From Flavobacterium sp. ASV13 (GTDB lineage: Bacteria; Bacteroidota; Bacteroidia; Flavobacteriales; Flavobacteriaceae), in assembly GCF_000745775.1 (NCBI RefSeq), contig NZ_JQJY01000004.1:124001-188000 (forward strand): DNA of 64,000 nt. Direction: 5' to 3'. The position numbers and the translations under genes are program-made. The notes beneath the pieces are model-generated. The model had not been told where the DNA came from, ran no database searches, and worked only from the letters and a program-made list of their open reading frames with translations. This document shows, one piece after another, positions 25,904 through 34,744 of the stretch; the first letter of the stretch is position 1, and each line of letters starts with the position of its first letter.

Positions 25904-26617
25904 ATGGGAAGAGCGTTCGAATTTAGAAAAGGAAGAAAAATGAAACGTTGGTCAGCGATGGCCAAAACATTTACCAGAATTGGTAAAGATATCGTTATGG
26001 CTGTTAAAGAAGGCGGACCAAACCCAGATGCCAATTCTAGATTAAGAGCTGTAATACAAAACGCGAAAGCTGCCAACATGCCTAAAGACAATGTGGAGCG
26101 CGCGATTAAAAATGCAAGTAATAAAGATACTGCCAACTATAAAGAAATTCTTTTTGAAGGATATGCACCTCACGGAATCGCAATCTTGATTGAAACAGCT
26201 TCTGATAATAATAACAGAACAGTAGCAAACATCCGTAGTTATTTCAATAAATGCAACGGAACAATGGGAACTCAGGGTTCTGTTGAATTTATGTTTGACC
26301 ACACTTGCAATTTCAGAATTGCTAATAATGGTCTTGATGCTGAAGAATTAGAATTAGAATTAATTGATTTTGGTGCTGAAGAAGTTTTTGAAGACGAAGA
26401 CGGAATCTTAATTTATGCTCCTTTTGGAAGTTTTGGTGCTTTGCAAAAAGAATTAGAAAACAGAGGTTTAGAAATTTTATCTTCTGGTTTTGAGCGTATT
26501 CCGCAAATAACTAAAGAATTGACAGAAGCTCAAATCGCTGACGTTGAAAAACTAATCGAAAAAATCGAAGAAGATGATGACGTTATGAACGTTTATCATA
26601 CAATGAAAGAAGAATAG
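25904..26617 (+). CDS. YebC/PmpR family protein
   Basis: 237 residues, full length for the family. N-terminus MGRAFEFRKGRKMKRWSAMAK and the motifs AVKEGGPNPDANSRLR, NMPKDNVERAIKNA and the acidic C-terminus are typical. YebC proteins were described as transcription regulators (PmpR); members are also linked to relief of ribosome stalling at proline stretches. Cytosolic. It has its own promoter and terminator. Confidence 0.95.
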   Translation: MGRAFEFRKGRKMKRWSAMAKTFTRIGKDIVMAVKEGGPNPDANSRLRAVIQNAKAANMPKDNVERAIKNASNKDTANYKEILFEGYAPHGIAILIETASDNNNRTVANIRSYFNKCNGTMGTQGSVEFMFDHTCNFRIANNGLDAEELELELIDFGAEEVFEDEDGILIYAPFGSFGALQKELENRGLEILSSGFERIPQITKELTEAQIADVEKLIEKIEEDDDVMNVYHTMKEE

Positions 26618-26638
26618 TTTTTTTCACAAAAAAATATC

Positions 26639-26668
26639 AAAGCTCTGGATTTTTTCAGAGCTTTTTTG
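26639..26668 (+). terminator. terminator of the yebC-like gene
   Basis: AAAGCTCTG pairs with CAGAGCTTT across an eight-base loop, followed by T residues. Confidence 0.85.
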
Positions 26669-26720
26669 TTTGTAATGATTTTAAACTAGAACCAATATTT
26701 CCAAAAAACATTTTAACCAT

Positions 26721-26728
26721 TATATTTG
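26721..26728 (+). promoter_or_regulatory. -7 element of the small lipoprotein gene
   Basis: TATATTTG matches TAnnTTTG. It places the transcription start near 26735, which rules out an in-frame TTG at 26726 as translation start and supports the ATG at 26759. Confidence 0.6.
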
Positions 26729-26758
26729 CAACACCTCAAACAAAAAAATAATATAAAA

Positions 26759-26965
26759 ATGCAAACATCAAAATACACAAAAATAGCGGTAATTACACTT
26801 GTGCTTTTGTTTTTAGTCCTAAGCGTAATAAGCTGTAGCACTCATGTACATACAGGTCCGGGTCCAGCGCCAAAAGCTAAAAAACTACCACCAGGACAAG
26901 CAAAAAAAATGAATGGAGACAAAAGCGCAAAAGCTTATGCTCCAGGACAACAGAAAAAACATTAA
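26759..26965 (+). CDS. small lipoprotein with PGQAKK/PGQQKK repeats
   Basis: 68 residues. A signal segment (VITLVLLFLVLSVISC) ends in a lipobox Cys, leaving a very short mature peptide rich in Pro, Gly and Lys. It carries two related motifs, PPGQAKKMNGDKSAK and APGQQKKH. Similar small proteins occur in flavobacteria and are sometimes labelled 'quinol oxidase subunit 4', a name with no support here. Function unknown; it has its own promoter and terminator. Confidence 0.75.
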   Translation: MQTSKYTKIAVITLVLLFLVLSVISCSTHVHTGPGPAPKAKKLPPGQAKKMNGDKSAKAYAPGQQKKH

Positions 26966-26970
26966 AAAAG

Positions 26971-27001
26971 AAAGCCTTCTGAAATTTCAGAAGGCTTTTT
27001 T
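26971..27001. terminator. bidirectional terminator
   Basis: A perfect 14-base-pair palindrome (AAAGCCTTCTGAAA / TTTCAGAAGGCTTT) with A-run on the left and T-run on the right. It can end both the small lipoprotein gene and the convergent LamG gene. Confidence 0.9.
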
Positions 27002-27027
27002 ATTTGACTTTACTAAAGTAAAACGTA

Positions 27028-27933
27028 TTATTTTTTATTTGTTATTTTCAATAAGTAGGTTCCTTCTGGTAAATCACCAATGTTAGAAGCATTACTTCCA
27101 GTTAATTTTCTTCCTTGAGAAAAAACTTCAACAGTTTTAGTTGTAGTTGTAGCTGTATTAGCATCTGTTGAAGTCGTCGCTACAGACGTTGTTGGTTTTG
27201 CAGGTGCTACCGTTTTTGCAGGTGCAGCAACTGCAACTTTTTTAACTGATGCAGGCTCAGATACACGATTTGCAACTGGTTTTGAACTATTATAAGATTC
27301 CATTACCTGCTCATCAGTCATAGCAACATTATATATTTTAAGATCATCGATGTCAGCGTTAATCGTAGTTGCTCCATTTATTTGTCCTAATTTAAGAATA
27401 TAACCTTTCGTTGCTCGTGTAATTCCCGTTGCTGATTTTAACAATTCTCCATTACGATATAATTTAGAATTAGTACCATCATACGTCACACTATATTGGT
27501 ACCAAACTTCTTTTTGAAGAGGAACAGAAACAATAACATTATTAGCATCGCCCCATCCAACAATACTTACATCTGAATTTCCTGAAACTGCAGGTTGCTG
27601 TAATAATCCGAAAAATTGAGAATTTGTTGGAGTTCCGTAGCCCAAGATATAATTTGCTGAAGCAACTGTATTAAATTTTACCCAAAAAGATATAGTTCTC
27701 GGCTTATTTTCCTGAGGAAGATCCCCTACTACACCTTGTAAAAATTTATTTGTAAGTCGTTGAGCTGCTTTGGGAGTTCCTGTTCTATCAGCAACAAAAT
27801 TTGGAGCACCCAGCAATGTAATAGTATTGTCAGTGCTACTTAAATTTCCATTAAATGTGAATTCCTGAACAGGATTTTGGGCATTAGTAGTTAAAAAAGT
27901 TACAAACATTAACGTAAGTAATAATCTTTTCAT
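27028..27933 (-). CDS. secreted LamG-like domain protein (paralogue 1)
   Basis: 301 residues with signal peptide (MKRLLLTLMFVTFLTTNAQ). Residues about 20-215 form a LamG/concanavalin-like fold (ISFWVKFNTVASANYILGYG, WYQYSVTYDGTNSKLYRNGE, DIDDLKIYNVAMTDEQV). An Ala/Thr/Lys-rich linker follows, then a short C-terminal segment (LPEGTYLLKITNKK) that resembles the end of a type 9 secretion sorting domain. Close paralogue of the next gene on the same strand. Ligand unknown. Confidence 0.8.
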   Translation of the reverse strand: MKRLLLTLMFVTFLTTNAQNPVQEFTFNGNLSSTDNTITLLGAPNFVADRTGTPKAAQRLTNKFLQGVVGDLPQENKPRTISFWVKFNTVASANYILGYGTPTNSQFFGLLQQPAVSGNSDVSIVGWGDANNVIVSVPLQKEVWYQYSVTYDGTNSKLYRNGELLKSATGITRATKGYILKLGQINGATTINADIDDLKIYNVAMTDEQVMESYNSSKPVANRVSEPASVKKVAVAAPAKTVAPAKPTTSVATTSTDANTATTTTKTVEVFSQGRKLTGSNASNIGDLPEGTYLLKITNKK

Positions 27934-28260
27934 ATTTAATATTTTAAGGGGGATTTAGGGATATCTCTTAACTGCTTTAAAGTATTCTGTTATTTCAAAA
28001 ATTTTGTTAAAAATATAATTTTAATTCAACGTTACCAAAAACACTACATGAAAAAATAAGATATTCTTATTAAAATTATAAAAATATAAATTAGCCAGCA
28101 TTTCTTTTCAGAATTTGTAAAAACATTTTTACAAAACAACTTTAAAAAAGCCTTCTGAATATCAAAAGGCTTTTTTTCTACTATCCAAAATAAATTGCTT
28201 ACTAAACAACATGATAAAAAAACTAAAAACTAACTAACTATTTCTATTAACCAAATTTCT
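27934..28260. other. spacer between the LamG paralogues
   Basis: AT-rich spacer holding the terminator of the upstream paralogue (28144-28177) and, on its left, the presumed promoter of paralogue 1. No gene seen. Confidence 0.5.
28144..28177 (-). terminator. terminator of LamG paralogue 2
   Basis: AAAAAAGCCTT and AAGGCTTTTTT pair around an 11-base loop; read on the minus strand the hairpin is followed by T residues. Confidence 0.75.
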
Positions 28261-29181
28261 TTACTTTGATGTGATTTTTTTTGATGGTGCATTTGTAATT
28301 TTCAACAAATAAGTACCTTCTGGTAAATCACTAATGCTCATGGAATTATTTCCAATGATTTTCTGTCCTTGTGAATAAACTTCAACATTTTTATCTCCAT
28401 TTACATCACTATTTGCAATAATTACATTTGACGGCGCAGCTTTAACAGCAACTTTAGTTTTTCCAGTAGCCGTTTTGGCTGACACAGTTTTCGACGCTGT
28501 AACTTCTGCAACAATAGCAACTATAGGTTTAGATTCATCATAAAGCGCAGCAACTTGTTCATCTGTCATTGCAACATTGTAGATTTTCAAATCATCTATA
28601 TCAGCATTAATGCCTACGGTAGTATTTATTTCTCCAAGTCTAAAAATATTGCCTTTCGTAGAACGCTCAATTCCAGTTACCGATTTCAACATTACTCCGT
28701 CACGGTAAATTTTAGATATTTTTCCATCAAATGAAATGACATAATGGTACCAAGTCGCTTTTGCCAATGGAGTAGAAACAATCACATCATTGCTTGCTCC
28801 CCATCCTGCCATACTTAGATCTGAATTTGAAGATGATGTACCTTGCTGCAATAGTCCATAATATTGTGCATTATAAGCTGTACCATATCCCAAAATATAA
28901 TTTGCTTTAGAAATATCATTTAGTTTTACCCAAACGCTAATTGTTCTTGCTGAATTATTTTGAGGCAAATCATCAATAACAGCTTCCATCGCTTTGTTAT
29001 TTAGTCGCTGAGCGCCATTAAGATTTCCCATACGATCAGAAACGAAATTATTCGCTCCCATGAAAGTAATTGTATTTTGAGTATTGTTTAAGGTTCCGTT
29101 GAAGTTAAACTCCTGAATAGGATTCTGCGCAGTAGCATTCAAATAACTTACAAACATTAAAGAGAGTAGTAATTTTTTCAT
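28261..29181 (-). CDS. secreted LamG-like domain protein (paralogue 2)
   Basis: 306 residues from the ATG that begins the signal peptide (MKKLLLSLMFVSYLNATAQ); an ATG ten codons upstream would add non-signal residues and is not preferred. Domain order matches paralogue 1: LamG fold (TISVWVKLNDISKANYILGYG), Ala/Lys-rich linker, and sorting-like tail (SISDLPEGTYLLKITNAP). The two proteins are alike along their whole length, so this is a tandem duplication. Confidence 0.8.
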   Translation of the reverse strand: MKKLLLSLMFVSYLNATAQNPIQEFNFNGTLNNTQNTITFMGANNFVSDRMGNLNGAQRLNNKAMEAVIDDLPQNNSARTISVWVKLNDISKANYILGYGTAYNAQYYGLLQQGTSSSNSDLSMAGWGASNDVIVSTPLAKATWYHYVISFDGKISKIYRDGVMLKSVTGIERSTKGNIFRLGEINTTVGINADIDDLKIYNVAMTDEQVAALYDESKPIVAIVAEVTASKTVSAKTATGKTKVAVKAAPSNVIIANSDVNGDKNVEVYSQGQKIIGNNSMSISDLPEGTYLLKITNAPSKKITSK

Positions 29182-29211
29182 AGCGATAGATTTAGGGTTA
29201 TTAAAAAACAT

Positions 29212-29570
29212 TGTGTCATTTTAACACTGCTAAACTATATTTTTATGTTTTTCAGCAGAAATTTTTTCGATAACTAACCTAAATAATCGTTTAAATAACA
29301 AAAATTGATGATTTTAAACGGTTAATTGTATTTATTTATACTCTTAATAATAATATTAAATTTTTAAATTTACTTCAATCAAACACAAAGTTTCTTACGT
29401 ATAAATACGGTATTTATAATAATCAACCACTTATAATCATTCATTCTGAAAGACATAATTTGACTTATGAACTTATAATTTACTCTTTATCGGAATTATA
29501 CACTTGAATTAATCCCAAAAAAAAAACTCCATCAATACGATGGAGCTTTATATTTAGAAAAGTATTTTAA
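29212..29570. other. intergenic region, no gene seen
   Basis: AT-rich stretch upstream of LamG paralogue 2. It contains an 8-base inverted repeat, CGTTTAAA (29288-29295) with TTTAAACG (29313-29320), of unknown meaning, and the terminator of the cysteine synthase-like gene at its right end. Confidence 0.45.
29517..29548 (-). terminator. terminator of the cysteine synthase-like gene
   Basis: On the minus strand GCTCCATC and GATGGAG pair around a short loop and run into a long T-tract. Confidence 0.8.
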
Positions 29571-30611
29571 CTACTTTACAAATTCAATTTTTTGAACTTC
29601 TTCTTCATTGATACTATCAAAGAATCCTTGTTCGTTCATCCAGTCATCACTAAATACTTTACTCATGTAGCGAGAACCGTGATCTGGGAAAATAGCAATG
29701 ATATTACTATCTTTAGTAAACTCACCTTCTTCAGCATATTGCTTAATCGCCTGCATTACTGCTCCAGAAGTATACCCAACAAACAATCCTTCTTTACGAG
29801 TGATCTCTCTCGCTGAATGCGCACTTTCTTCGTCAGTTACTTTCATGAATTTATCAATGATATCAAAATCTGTAGCTGATGGAATCAAGTTCTTACCTAA
29901 ACCTTCTATTCTATAAGGGTAAATTTCTTTGCTGTCAAATTCTCGTGTTTCGTGATATTTCTTTAATACCGAGCCGAAAGCATCAACACCCAGAATTCTA
30001 ATATTAGGATTTTGCTCTTTTAAGAATTTTGCAGTACCGGAGATTGTTCCTCCTGTTCCGCTGCAAGCAATTAAGTGTGTGATTTTTCCTTTTGTCTGTT
30101 CCCAGATTTCAGGACCTGTAGTATTGTAGTGCGCATCAATATTTAGTTGATTGAAATATTGATTAATATAAACAGAACCTTTTGTTTCTTCGTGTAAGCG
30201 CTTGGCTACGTTGTAATAAGATCTTTCATCATCTGCTGAAACGTGTGCTGGGCAAACATAAACTTTTGCTCCTAAACTTCTCAGCATGTCAATCTTATCT
30301 TTTGATGATTTTGAACTTACAGCTAAAATACAGTTATATCCTTTAATAATGCTGACCATTGCTAAACTAAATCCTGTATTTCCTGACGTAGTTTCAATAA
30401 TCGTATCACCTGGCGACAAAATTCCTTTTCTCTCAGCTTCTTCAATAATATATAACGCGATTCTATCTTTTGAGGAATGACCTGGATTAAAAGCTTCTAC
30501 CTTTGCGTAGAAATTTCCTTCTAACTCTTCGGTGATTTTATTTAGCTTAATAAGTGGGGTGTTACCTATTAATTCTAAAACATTATTATAAGCATTTATT
30601 TCTTCTTTCAT
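29571..30611 (-). CDS. PLP-dependent cysteine synthase / cystathionine beta-synthase family protein
   Basis: 346 residues from the ATG; a TTG six codons upstream is not preferred. Fold-type II PLP enzyme: [14 protein letters not shown], the PLP lysine in [13 protein letters not shown] (near residue 45), [12 protein letters not shown] and the glycine-rich phosphate loop [14 protein letters not shown]. Could be a cysteine synthase or cystathionine beta-synthase; it lacks C-terminal CBS domains and is somewhat longer than typical CysK. Monocistronic. Confidence 0.88.
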   Translation of the reverse strand: MKEEINAYNNVLELIGNTPLIKLNKITEELEGNFYAKVEAFNPGHSSKDRIALYIIEEAERKGILSPGDTIIETTSGNTGFSLAMVSIIKGYNCILAVSSKSSKDKIDMLRSLGAKVYVCPAHVSADDERSYYNVAKRLHEETKGSVYINQYFNQLNIDAHYNTTGPEIWEQTKGKITHLIACSGTGGTISGTAKFLKEQNPNIRILGVDAFGSVLKKYHETREFDSKEIYPYRIEGLGKNLIPSATDFDIIDKFMKVTDEESAHSAREITRKEGLFVGYTSGAVMQAIKQYAEEGEFTKDSNIIAIFPDHGSRYMSKVFSDDWMNEQGFFDSINEEEVQKIEFVK

Positions 30612-30681
30612 AAAAAAATAGTTAATCAAAGGTTTTTTTTAAAACCCCCGATAGGTTGCAAATTTAACAAAATTTTTCTAA

Positions 30682-32742
30682 TTAGCTTTTAATTTTCTCT
30701 AAATCTAATAAAAAACTAAATTCTTTTGCTAAGTCCTTCAAAGCCTCAAAACGTCCTGAAGCACCGCCATGTCCGGCATCCATATTGGTATCTAGAAACA
30801 AAAGGTTTTCGTTTGTTTTCATATTTCTCAATTTGGCTACCCATTTAGCAGGCTCCCAATATTGTACCTGCGAATCATGCAATCCTGTAGATACATACAT
30901 ATTTGGATAATTTTGCGCTTTTACATTATCATACGGTGAGTACGATAACATATAATCATAATACTTTTTATTGTTTGGGTTTCCCCATTCGTCGTATTCT
31001 CCTGTTGTTAACGGAATGGTATCATCTAACATTGTTGTTATGACATCTACAAAAGGAACCTGAGCAATTACTCCATTATATAATTCAGGAGCTTCATTTG
31101 TGATAACTCCCATTAAAAGTCCTCCTGCTGATCCGCCTTCTGCGTACAAATGTTTAGAAGATGTGTATTTCTCGTTTATTACAAATTTAGAGCAATCGAT
31201 GAAATCTGTAAAGGTATTTTTCTTTTTTAACAGTTTTCCGTCTTCATACCATTGTCTTCCCAAGTCTTCTCCACCGCGTATATGAGCGATAGCATAAACA
31301 AATCCGCGGTCTAAGAGCGAAAGTCTTGTTGACGAGAAATAAGTATCCATCGTAATTCCGTAGGAGCCATAAGCATACAATAAAAGCGGATTTTTGCCAT
31401 TTTTCTCTAATCCTTTTCTATAAATCATCGAAATTGGCACTTTTACACCGTCTCTTGCAGTTGCCCAAACACGCTCTTCAATGTAATTTTCTTTATCAAA
31501 TTTTCCTCCTAAAACCTGCTGTTCTTTTAAGATTTCTTTGGTTTTAGTTTTCATATTAAAGTCAATTACAGACGATGGCGTTGCAAGCGATTGATAACTG
31601 TAACGTAAAATATCGGTATCAAAATCAATATTTGTTGTCGTGTAAGCGTTGTAAGTTTCGCTTCCAAAAGGCAAATAATAATCTGATTCACCATTCCAAG
31701 GCATGATTCTAATATGATTTAAACCGTTTGAGCGCTCTTCTACAACTAAATAGTTTTTAAAGATTTCGATATCTTCCAATAAAACATCTTCTCTGTGCGG
31801 AATAACATCTACCCAATTTCTCTTGCCTGTTTTATTTTCAGGCGTTTTCATCAGTTTAAAATTAGTCGCTTTATCTTTATTAGTCAAAACATAAAACGAA
31901 TCTTCAAAATGTGAAATACTATATTCTAATCCGCGAACGCGTGTCTGAAAGACTTCAAATTCTCCGTCTGGATTATCCGAATTCAAAATTCTGTATTCTG
32001 TAGTTAAAGTACTTCCAGAACTGATTACAATGTATTTTTTAGACTTTTCTTTGTGTACAGAAACATTAAATGTATCATCTGTTTCATTATAAACTAAAAC
32101 ATCAGCTGCAGAATCTGTGTTTAATTTATGTCTGAAAATTTTATCTGCTCTTAAAGTAACTTCATCTTGTCTGGTATAAAACAATGTATTATTGTCGTTT
32201 GCCCAAACTGAACTTCCTGTAGCGTTTTCAATTTTGTCTGAAAGAATTTCTCCTGTTTCCAGATTCTTAACTTGAACTGTGTAAATTCTTCTTCCAACTA
32301 TATCTACTCCAAAACTGGCAAACTTATTATCCGGACTGATGCTCAAGCCTCCTAATTTGAAATAAGCATGTCCTTTTGCCATTTCATTACAATTGAAGAG
32401 AATTTCTTCCTCTGCCGAAAGGCTTGCTTTTTTTCTGGCAAAAATTGGATAATCCTGACCAGTTTCAAAACGTGTAATGTAGAAATAACCATTATAAAAA
32501 TAAGGCACTGAAGAATCATCTTCTTTAATTCGGCTCTTCATTTCCTCATATAAAGATTCCTGCAAACCTTTAGTATGAGAGGTCATATTTTGATAGTAAT
32601 CGTTTTCTTTATTCAGATAATCGATAACTTCTGGATTTTCACGGTCATTCAGCCAAAAGTAATTATCAATTCTAGTCTCTTTATGTTTTTTAAGTTTCTT
32701 TGGAATTTCTGTGGCTTTTGGAGCCATTATATTGTTTTGCAT
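30682..32742 (-). CDS. ptrB: oligopeptidase B (S9 family protease II)
   Basis: 686 residues. An N-terminal beta-propeller (about 1-400) is followed by an alpha/beta-hydrolase domain. Catalytic residues: Ser in EGGSAGGLLMG, Asp near GLHDSQVQYWEPAKW, and His in DAGHGGASGRF. It cleaves oligopeptides after basic residues. No signal peptide, so probably cytosolic. It is divergent from ybaB. Confidence 0.93.
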   Translation of the reverse strand: MQNNIMAPKATEIPKKLKKHKETRIDNYFWLNDRENPEVIDYLNKENDYYQNMTSHTKGLQESLYEEMKSRIKEDDSSVPYFYNGYFYITRFETGQDYPIFARKKASLSAEEEILFNCNEMAKGHAYFKLGGLSISPDNKFASFGVDIVGRRIYTVQVKNLETGEILSDKIENATGSSVWANDNNTLFYTRQDEVTLRADKIFRHKLNTDSAADVLVYNETDDTFNVSVHKEKSKKYIVISSGSTLTTEYRILNSDNPDGEFEVFQTRVRGLEYSISHFEDSFYVLTNKDKATNFKLMKTPENKTGKRNWVDVIPHREDVLLEDIEIFKNYLVVEERSNGLNHIRIMPWNGESDYYLPFGSETYNAYTTTNIDFDTDILRYSYQSLATPSSVIDFNMKTKTKEILKEQQVLGGKFDKENYIEERVWATARDGVKVPISMIYRKGLEKNGKNPLLLYAYGSYGITMDTYFSSTRLSLLDRGFVYAIAHIRGGEDLGRQWYEDGKLLKKKNTFTDFIDCSKFVINEKYTSSKHLYAEGGSAGGLLMGVITNEAPELYNGVIAQVPFVDVITTMLDDTIPLTTGEYDEWGNPNNKKYYDYMLSYSPYDNVKAQNYPNMYVSTGLHDSQVQYWEPAKWVAKLRNMKTNENLLFLDTNMDAGHGGASGRFEALKDLAKEFSFLLDLEKIKS

Positions 32743-32829
32743 TGATTGAGCATTTATTTTTAAATACGAAGTGGCAAAAGTACTACAATCAAAAGAGAAC
32801 GAAAATTAATTTTTTCATAAAATATTCTA

Positions 32830-32859
32830 TTGATTTACCATAGCAATATACTAATTTTG
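32830..32859 (+). promoter_or_regulatory. promoter of the ybaB-like gene
   Basis: TTG (32830-32832), 19 bases, TAATTTTG (32852-32859): a good match to the Bacteroidota promoter consensus, with a start about 22 bases before the ATG. Confidence 0.7.
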
Positions 32860-32886
32860 TCTGAAATAATTTAAAAAATCAAGAAA

Positions 32887-33207
32887 ATGGATTTAATGGG
32901 AATGATGGGGAAACTTAAAGAAACCCAACAAAAAATTGAAGATACAAAAAAGCGCCTGGATACTGTTTTAATTGACGAACAAAGCGCTGACGGATTATTG
33001 AAAATTACGATTACAGCAAGCAGAAAAATAAAAACAATCTCTGTTGATGATTCGCTTTTAGAAGATAAAGAACAATTAGAAGATTATCTAATCGTAACAT
33101 TAAACAAAGCAATTGAAAAAGCTACAAACATAAACGAAAGAGAACTTGATGCTGTAGCAAAAATGGATATGCCAATGATTCCTGGAATGGATAATCTTTT
33201 TAAGTAA
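32887..33207 (+). CDS. YbaB/EbfC family nucleoid-associated protein
   Basis: 106 residues. N-terminal helix [20 protein letters not shown], a central beta-sheet ([20 protein letters not shown]) and a Met/Pro-rich C-terminus ([13 protein letters not shown]) are typical. Members form dimers that bind DNA; elsewhere the gene sits beside dnaX/recR, which is not the case here. Has its own promoter and terminator. Confidence 0.9.
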   Translation: MDLMGMMGKLKETQQKIEDTKKRLDTVLIDEQSADGLLKITITASRKIKTISVDDSLLEDKEQLEDYLIVTLNKAIEKATNINERELDAVAKMDMPMIPGMDNLFK

Positions 33208-33342
33208 AGATTCTAAGACACTAAGGTTCTAAGTTGCTAAGTTTCATAGCAAGATTTAAAAAAAAAGACGCACAAATTGTGCGTCTTTTTTTTAGCAATT
33301 CAAAAACCTTAGAATCTTAGTAACTTAGAACCTTAGTATCTT
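33207..33342. repeat. inverted repeat of CTAAGGTT words around the ybaB terminator
   Basis: The left arm (from about 33207, AAAGATTCTAAGACACTAAGG) and right arm (to about 33342, CCTTAGAATCTTAGTAACTTAG) are made of the same 8-base word family as the thrA-thrB spacer. A perfect terminator hairpin lies exactly between them. Confidence 0.7.
33259..33293 (+). terminator. ybaB-like gene terminator
   Basis: GACGCACAA and TTGTGCGTC pair perfectly, flanked by A-run and T-run; may work in both directions, serving the convergent threonine aldolase gene as well. Confidence 0.9.
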
Positions 33343-33346
33343 TTTT

Positions 33347-34366
33347 CTAAATTTTCGAGAAGATTTCCATTACATACGTATGCATGACTTCTTTATAATC
33401 TAAATGAGTAACGATTCTTAGTTTATTGTGACCTAACGAACTTATTAATATATTTTTCTGTTTTAATTTTTCGATTAAAAGTGTATCGCTGTAACCTTCT
33501 GCCAATGAGAAAATCAGAATATTAGTTTCTACTGGTTCAACAGAAGCGATCCAGGATTTCGTGCTTAAAATTGCGCCGATTTCTTTAGCTCTTCTGTGAT
33601 CCTCAGCCAATCTTTCAATATTGTTTGCCAAAGCATATAATCCGGCAGCAGCCAAATAACCTACCTGGCGCATTCCGCCTCCTAATATCTTTCTTATTCT
33701 TAATGCTCTATGAATATCCGCTTTACTTCCAAGAAGTACTGAACCAATTGGCGCTCCTAATCCTTTTGACAAACACACCGAAATTGTATCGAAAATTGCT
33801 CCAAATTCCTTCGGATTTTGTCTTTTAGCAACTAATGCATTCCAAATTCTCGCTCCATCTAAATGGAATTTCAAATTATTAGCATCGCATACTTTTTTGA
33901 TTTCTCTCAAGTCTTCTAATTCATAACAAGCTCCACCACCTTTGTTTGTTGTATTTTCTACACAAACCAAACTCGTTAACGGACTGTGATAAAATTCTGG
34001 ATCATTGATTGCTGCAACGACTTGAGATGCATTGATCATTCCTCGATCACCATCTAACAAACAACATGAAACACCACTATTAAATGAGACACCGCCTCCT
34101 TCATAATTGTAAACGTGTGCAAATTTATCAGCAATTAATTGCTCGCCTGGTTGTGTATGTAGTTTAATGGCCGTTTGGTTTGCCATAGTTCCAGACGGAA
34201 AAAAAAGTCCAGCTTCCATACCAAAAAATTCAGCTACTCTTGTTTCTAATTCGATAACCGTAGGATCCTGCTTATATACGTCGTCGCCAACTTGTGCGTT
34301 AAACATATATTGCAGCATTTCGTATGTAGGTTTAGTAATGGTATCACTAACTAAATTTATTTCCAT
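33347..34366 (-). CDS. ltaE: low-specificity L-threonine aldolase
   Basis: 339 residues, fold-type I PLP enzyme that splits L-threonine/allo-threonine to glycine and acetaldehyde. Seen: MEINLVSDTITKPTYEML, the PLP contact region FFPSGTMANQTAIK, HLDGARIWNALVA, and the PLP lysine in SVCLSKGLGAPIGSVL. Its product glycine could feed the glycine cleavage system (gcvT in this window), but the genes are not linked. Confidence 0.93.
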   Translation of the reverse strand: MEINLVSDTITKPTYEMLQYMFNAQVGDDVYKQDPTVIELETRVAEFFGMEAGLFFPSGTMANQTAIKLHTQPGEQLIADKFAHVYNYEGGGVSFNSGVSCCLLDGDRGMINASQVVAAINDPEFYHSPLTSLVCVENTTNKGGGACYELEDLREIKKVCDANNLKFHLDGARIWNALVAKRQNPKEFGAIFDTISVCLSKGLGAPIGSVLLGSKADIHRALRIRKILGGGMRQVGYLAAAGLYALANNIERLAEDHRRAKEIGAILSTKSWIASVEPVETNILIFSLAEGYSDTLLIEKLKQKNILISSLGHNKLRIVTHLDYKEVMHTYVMEIFSKI

Positions 34367-34744
34367 ATAAAACTAATATCTTTTTTTGGACAGCAAAATT
34401 ACGTATTACTGTTATTTATCAATCGCAAGTTTTCATAAATTTTAACTTTCGATTATTACACAACCAAATTAACGTAATATTTATAAAAAACATATAAAAC
34501 TAGTATTAATAATTCAAAAATTGAATCCTAAGTTTAGAAACTATCTTATTTAACAAGAAATAGCATCTTTCAAAAAACAAAAAAACAACGCGAAACAACT
34601 AAGCTTTAATCATTTACACGCAAATGGTTGTATGTTAAATTTATTGCTGTATTCTAAAAACTAAATCTTATTTTTGTAGAACGAAATTACACTAACAAAT
34701 GAATGTAATTTCTTCAAAAAACATATAAAACTACTTATTAATTT
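34367..34744. other. divergent spacer between ltaE and prfB
   Basis: AT-rich, no gene seen. It contains a direct repeat of 18 bases, AAAAAACATATAAAACTA at 34485-34502 and 34716-34733; the second copy is immediately upstream of prfB. TATTTTTG at 34669-34676 is a likely prfB -7 box. Confidence 0.5.
34669..34676 (+). promoter_or_regulatory. -7 element of prfB
   Basis: TATTTTTG fits TAnnTTTG, about 68 bases before the prfB ATG. The -33 element is weak (TTG at 34644 with a 22-base spacer). Confidence 0.5.

Noticed and set aside
26726..26758. Upstream TTG start of the small lipoprotein
   Set aside because: It lies inside the -7 promoter box, and the later ATG gives a proper lipoprotein signal.
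26759..26965. Naming the small lipoprotein 'quinol oxidase subunit 4'
   Set aside because: The sequence is a short secreted lipopeptide without membrane helices after the signal; nothing supports an oxidase role.
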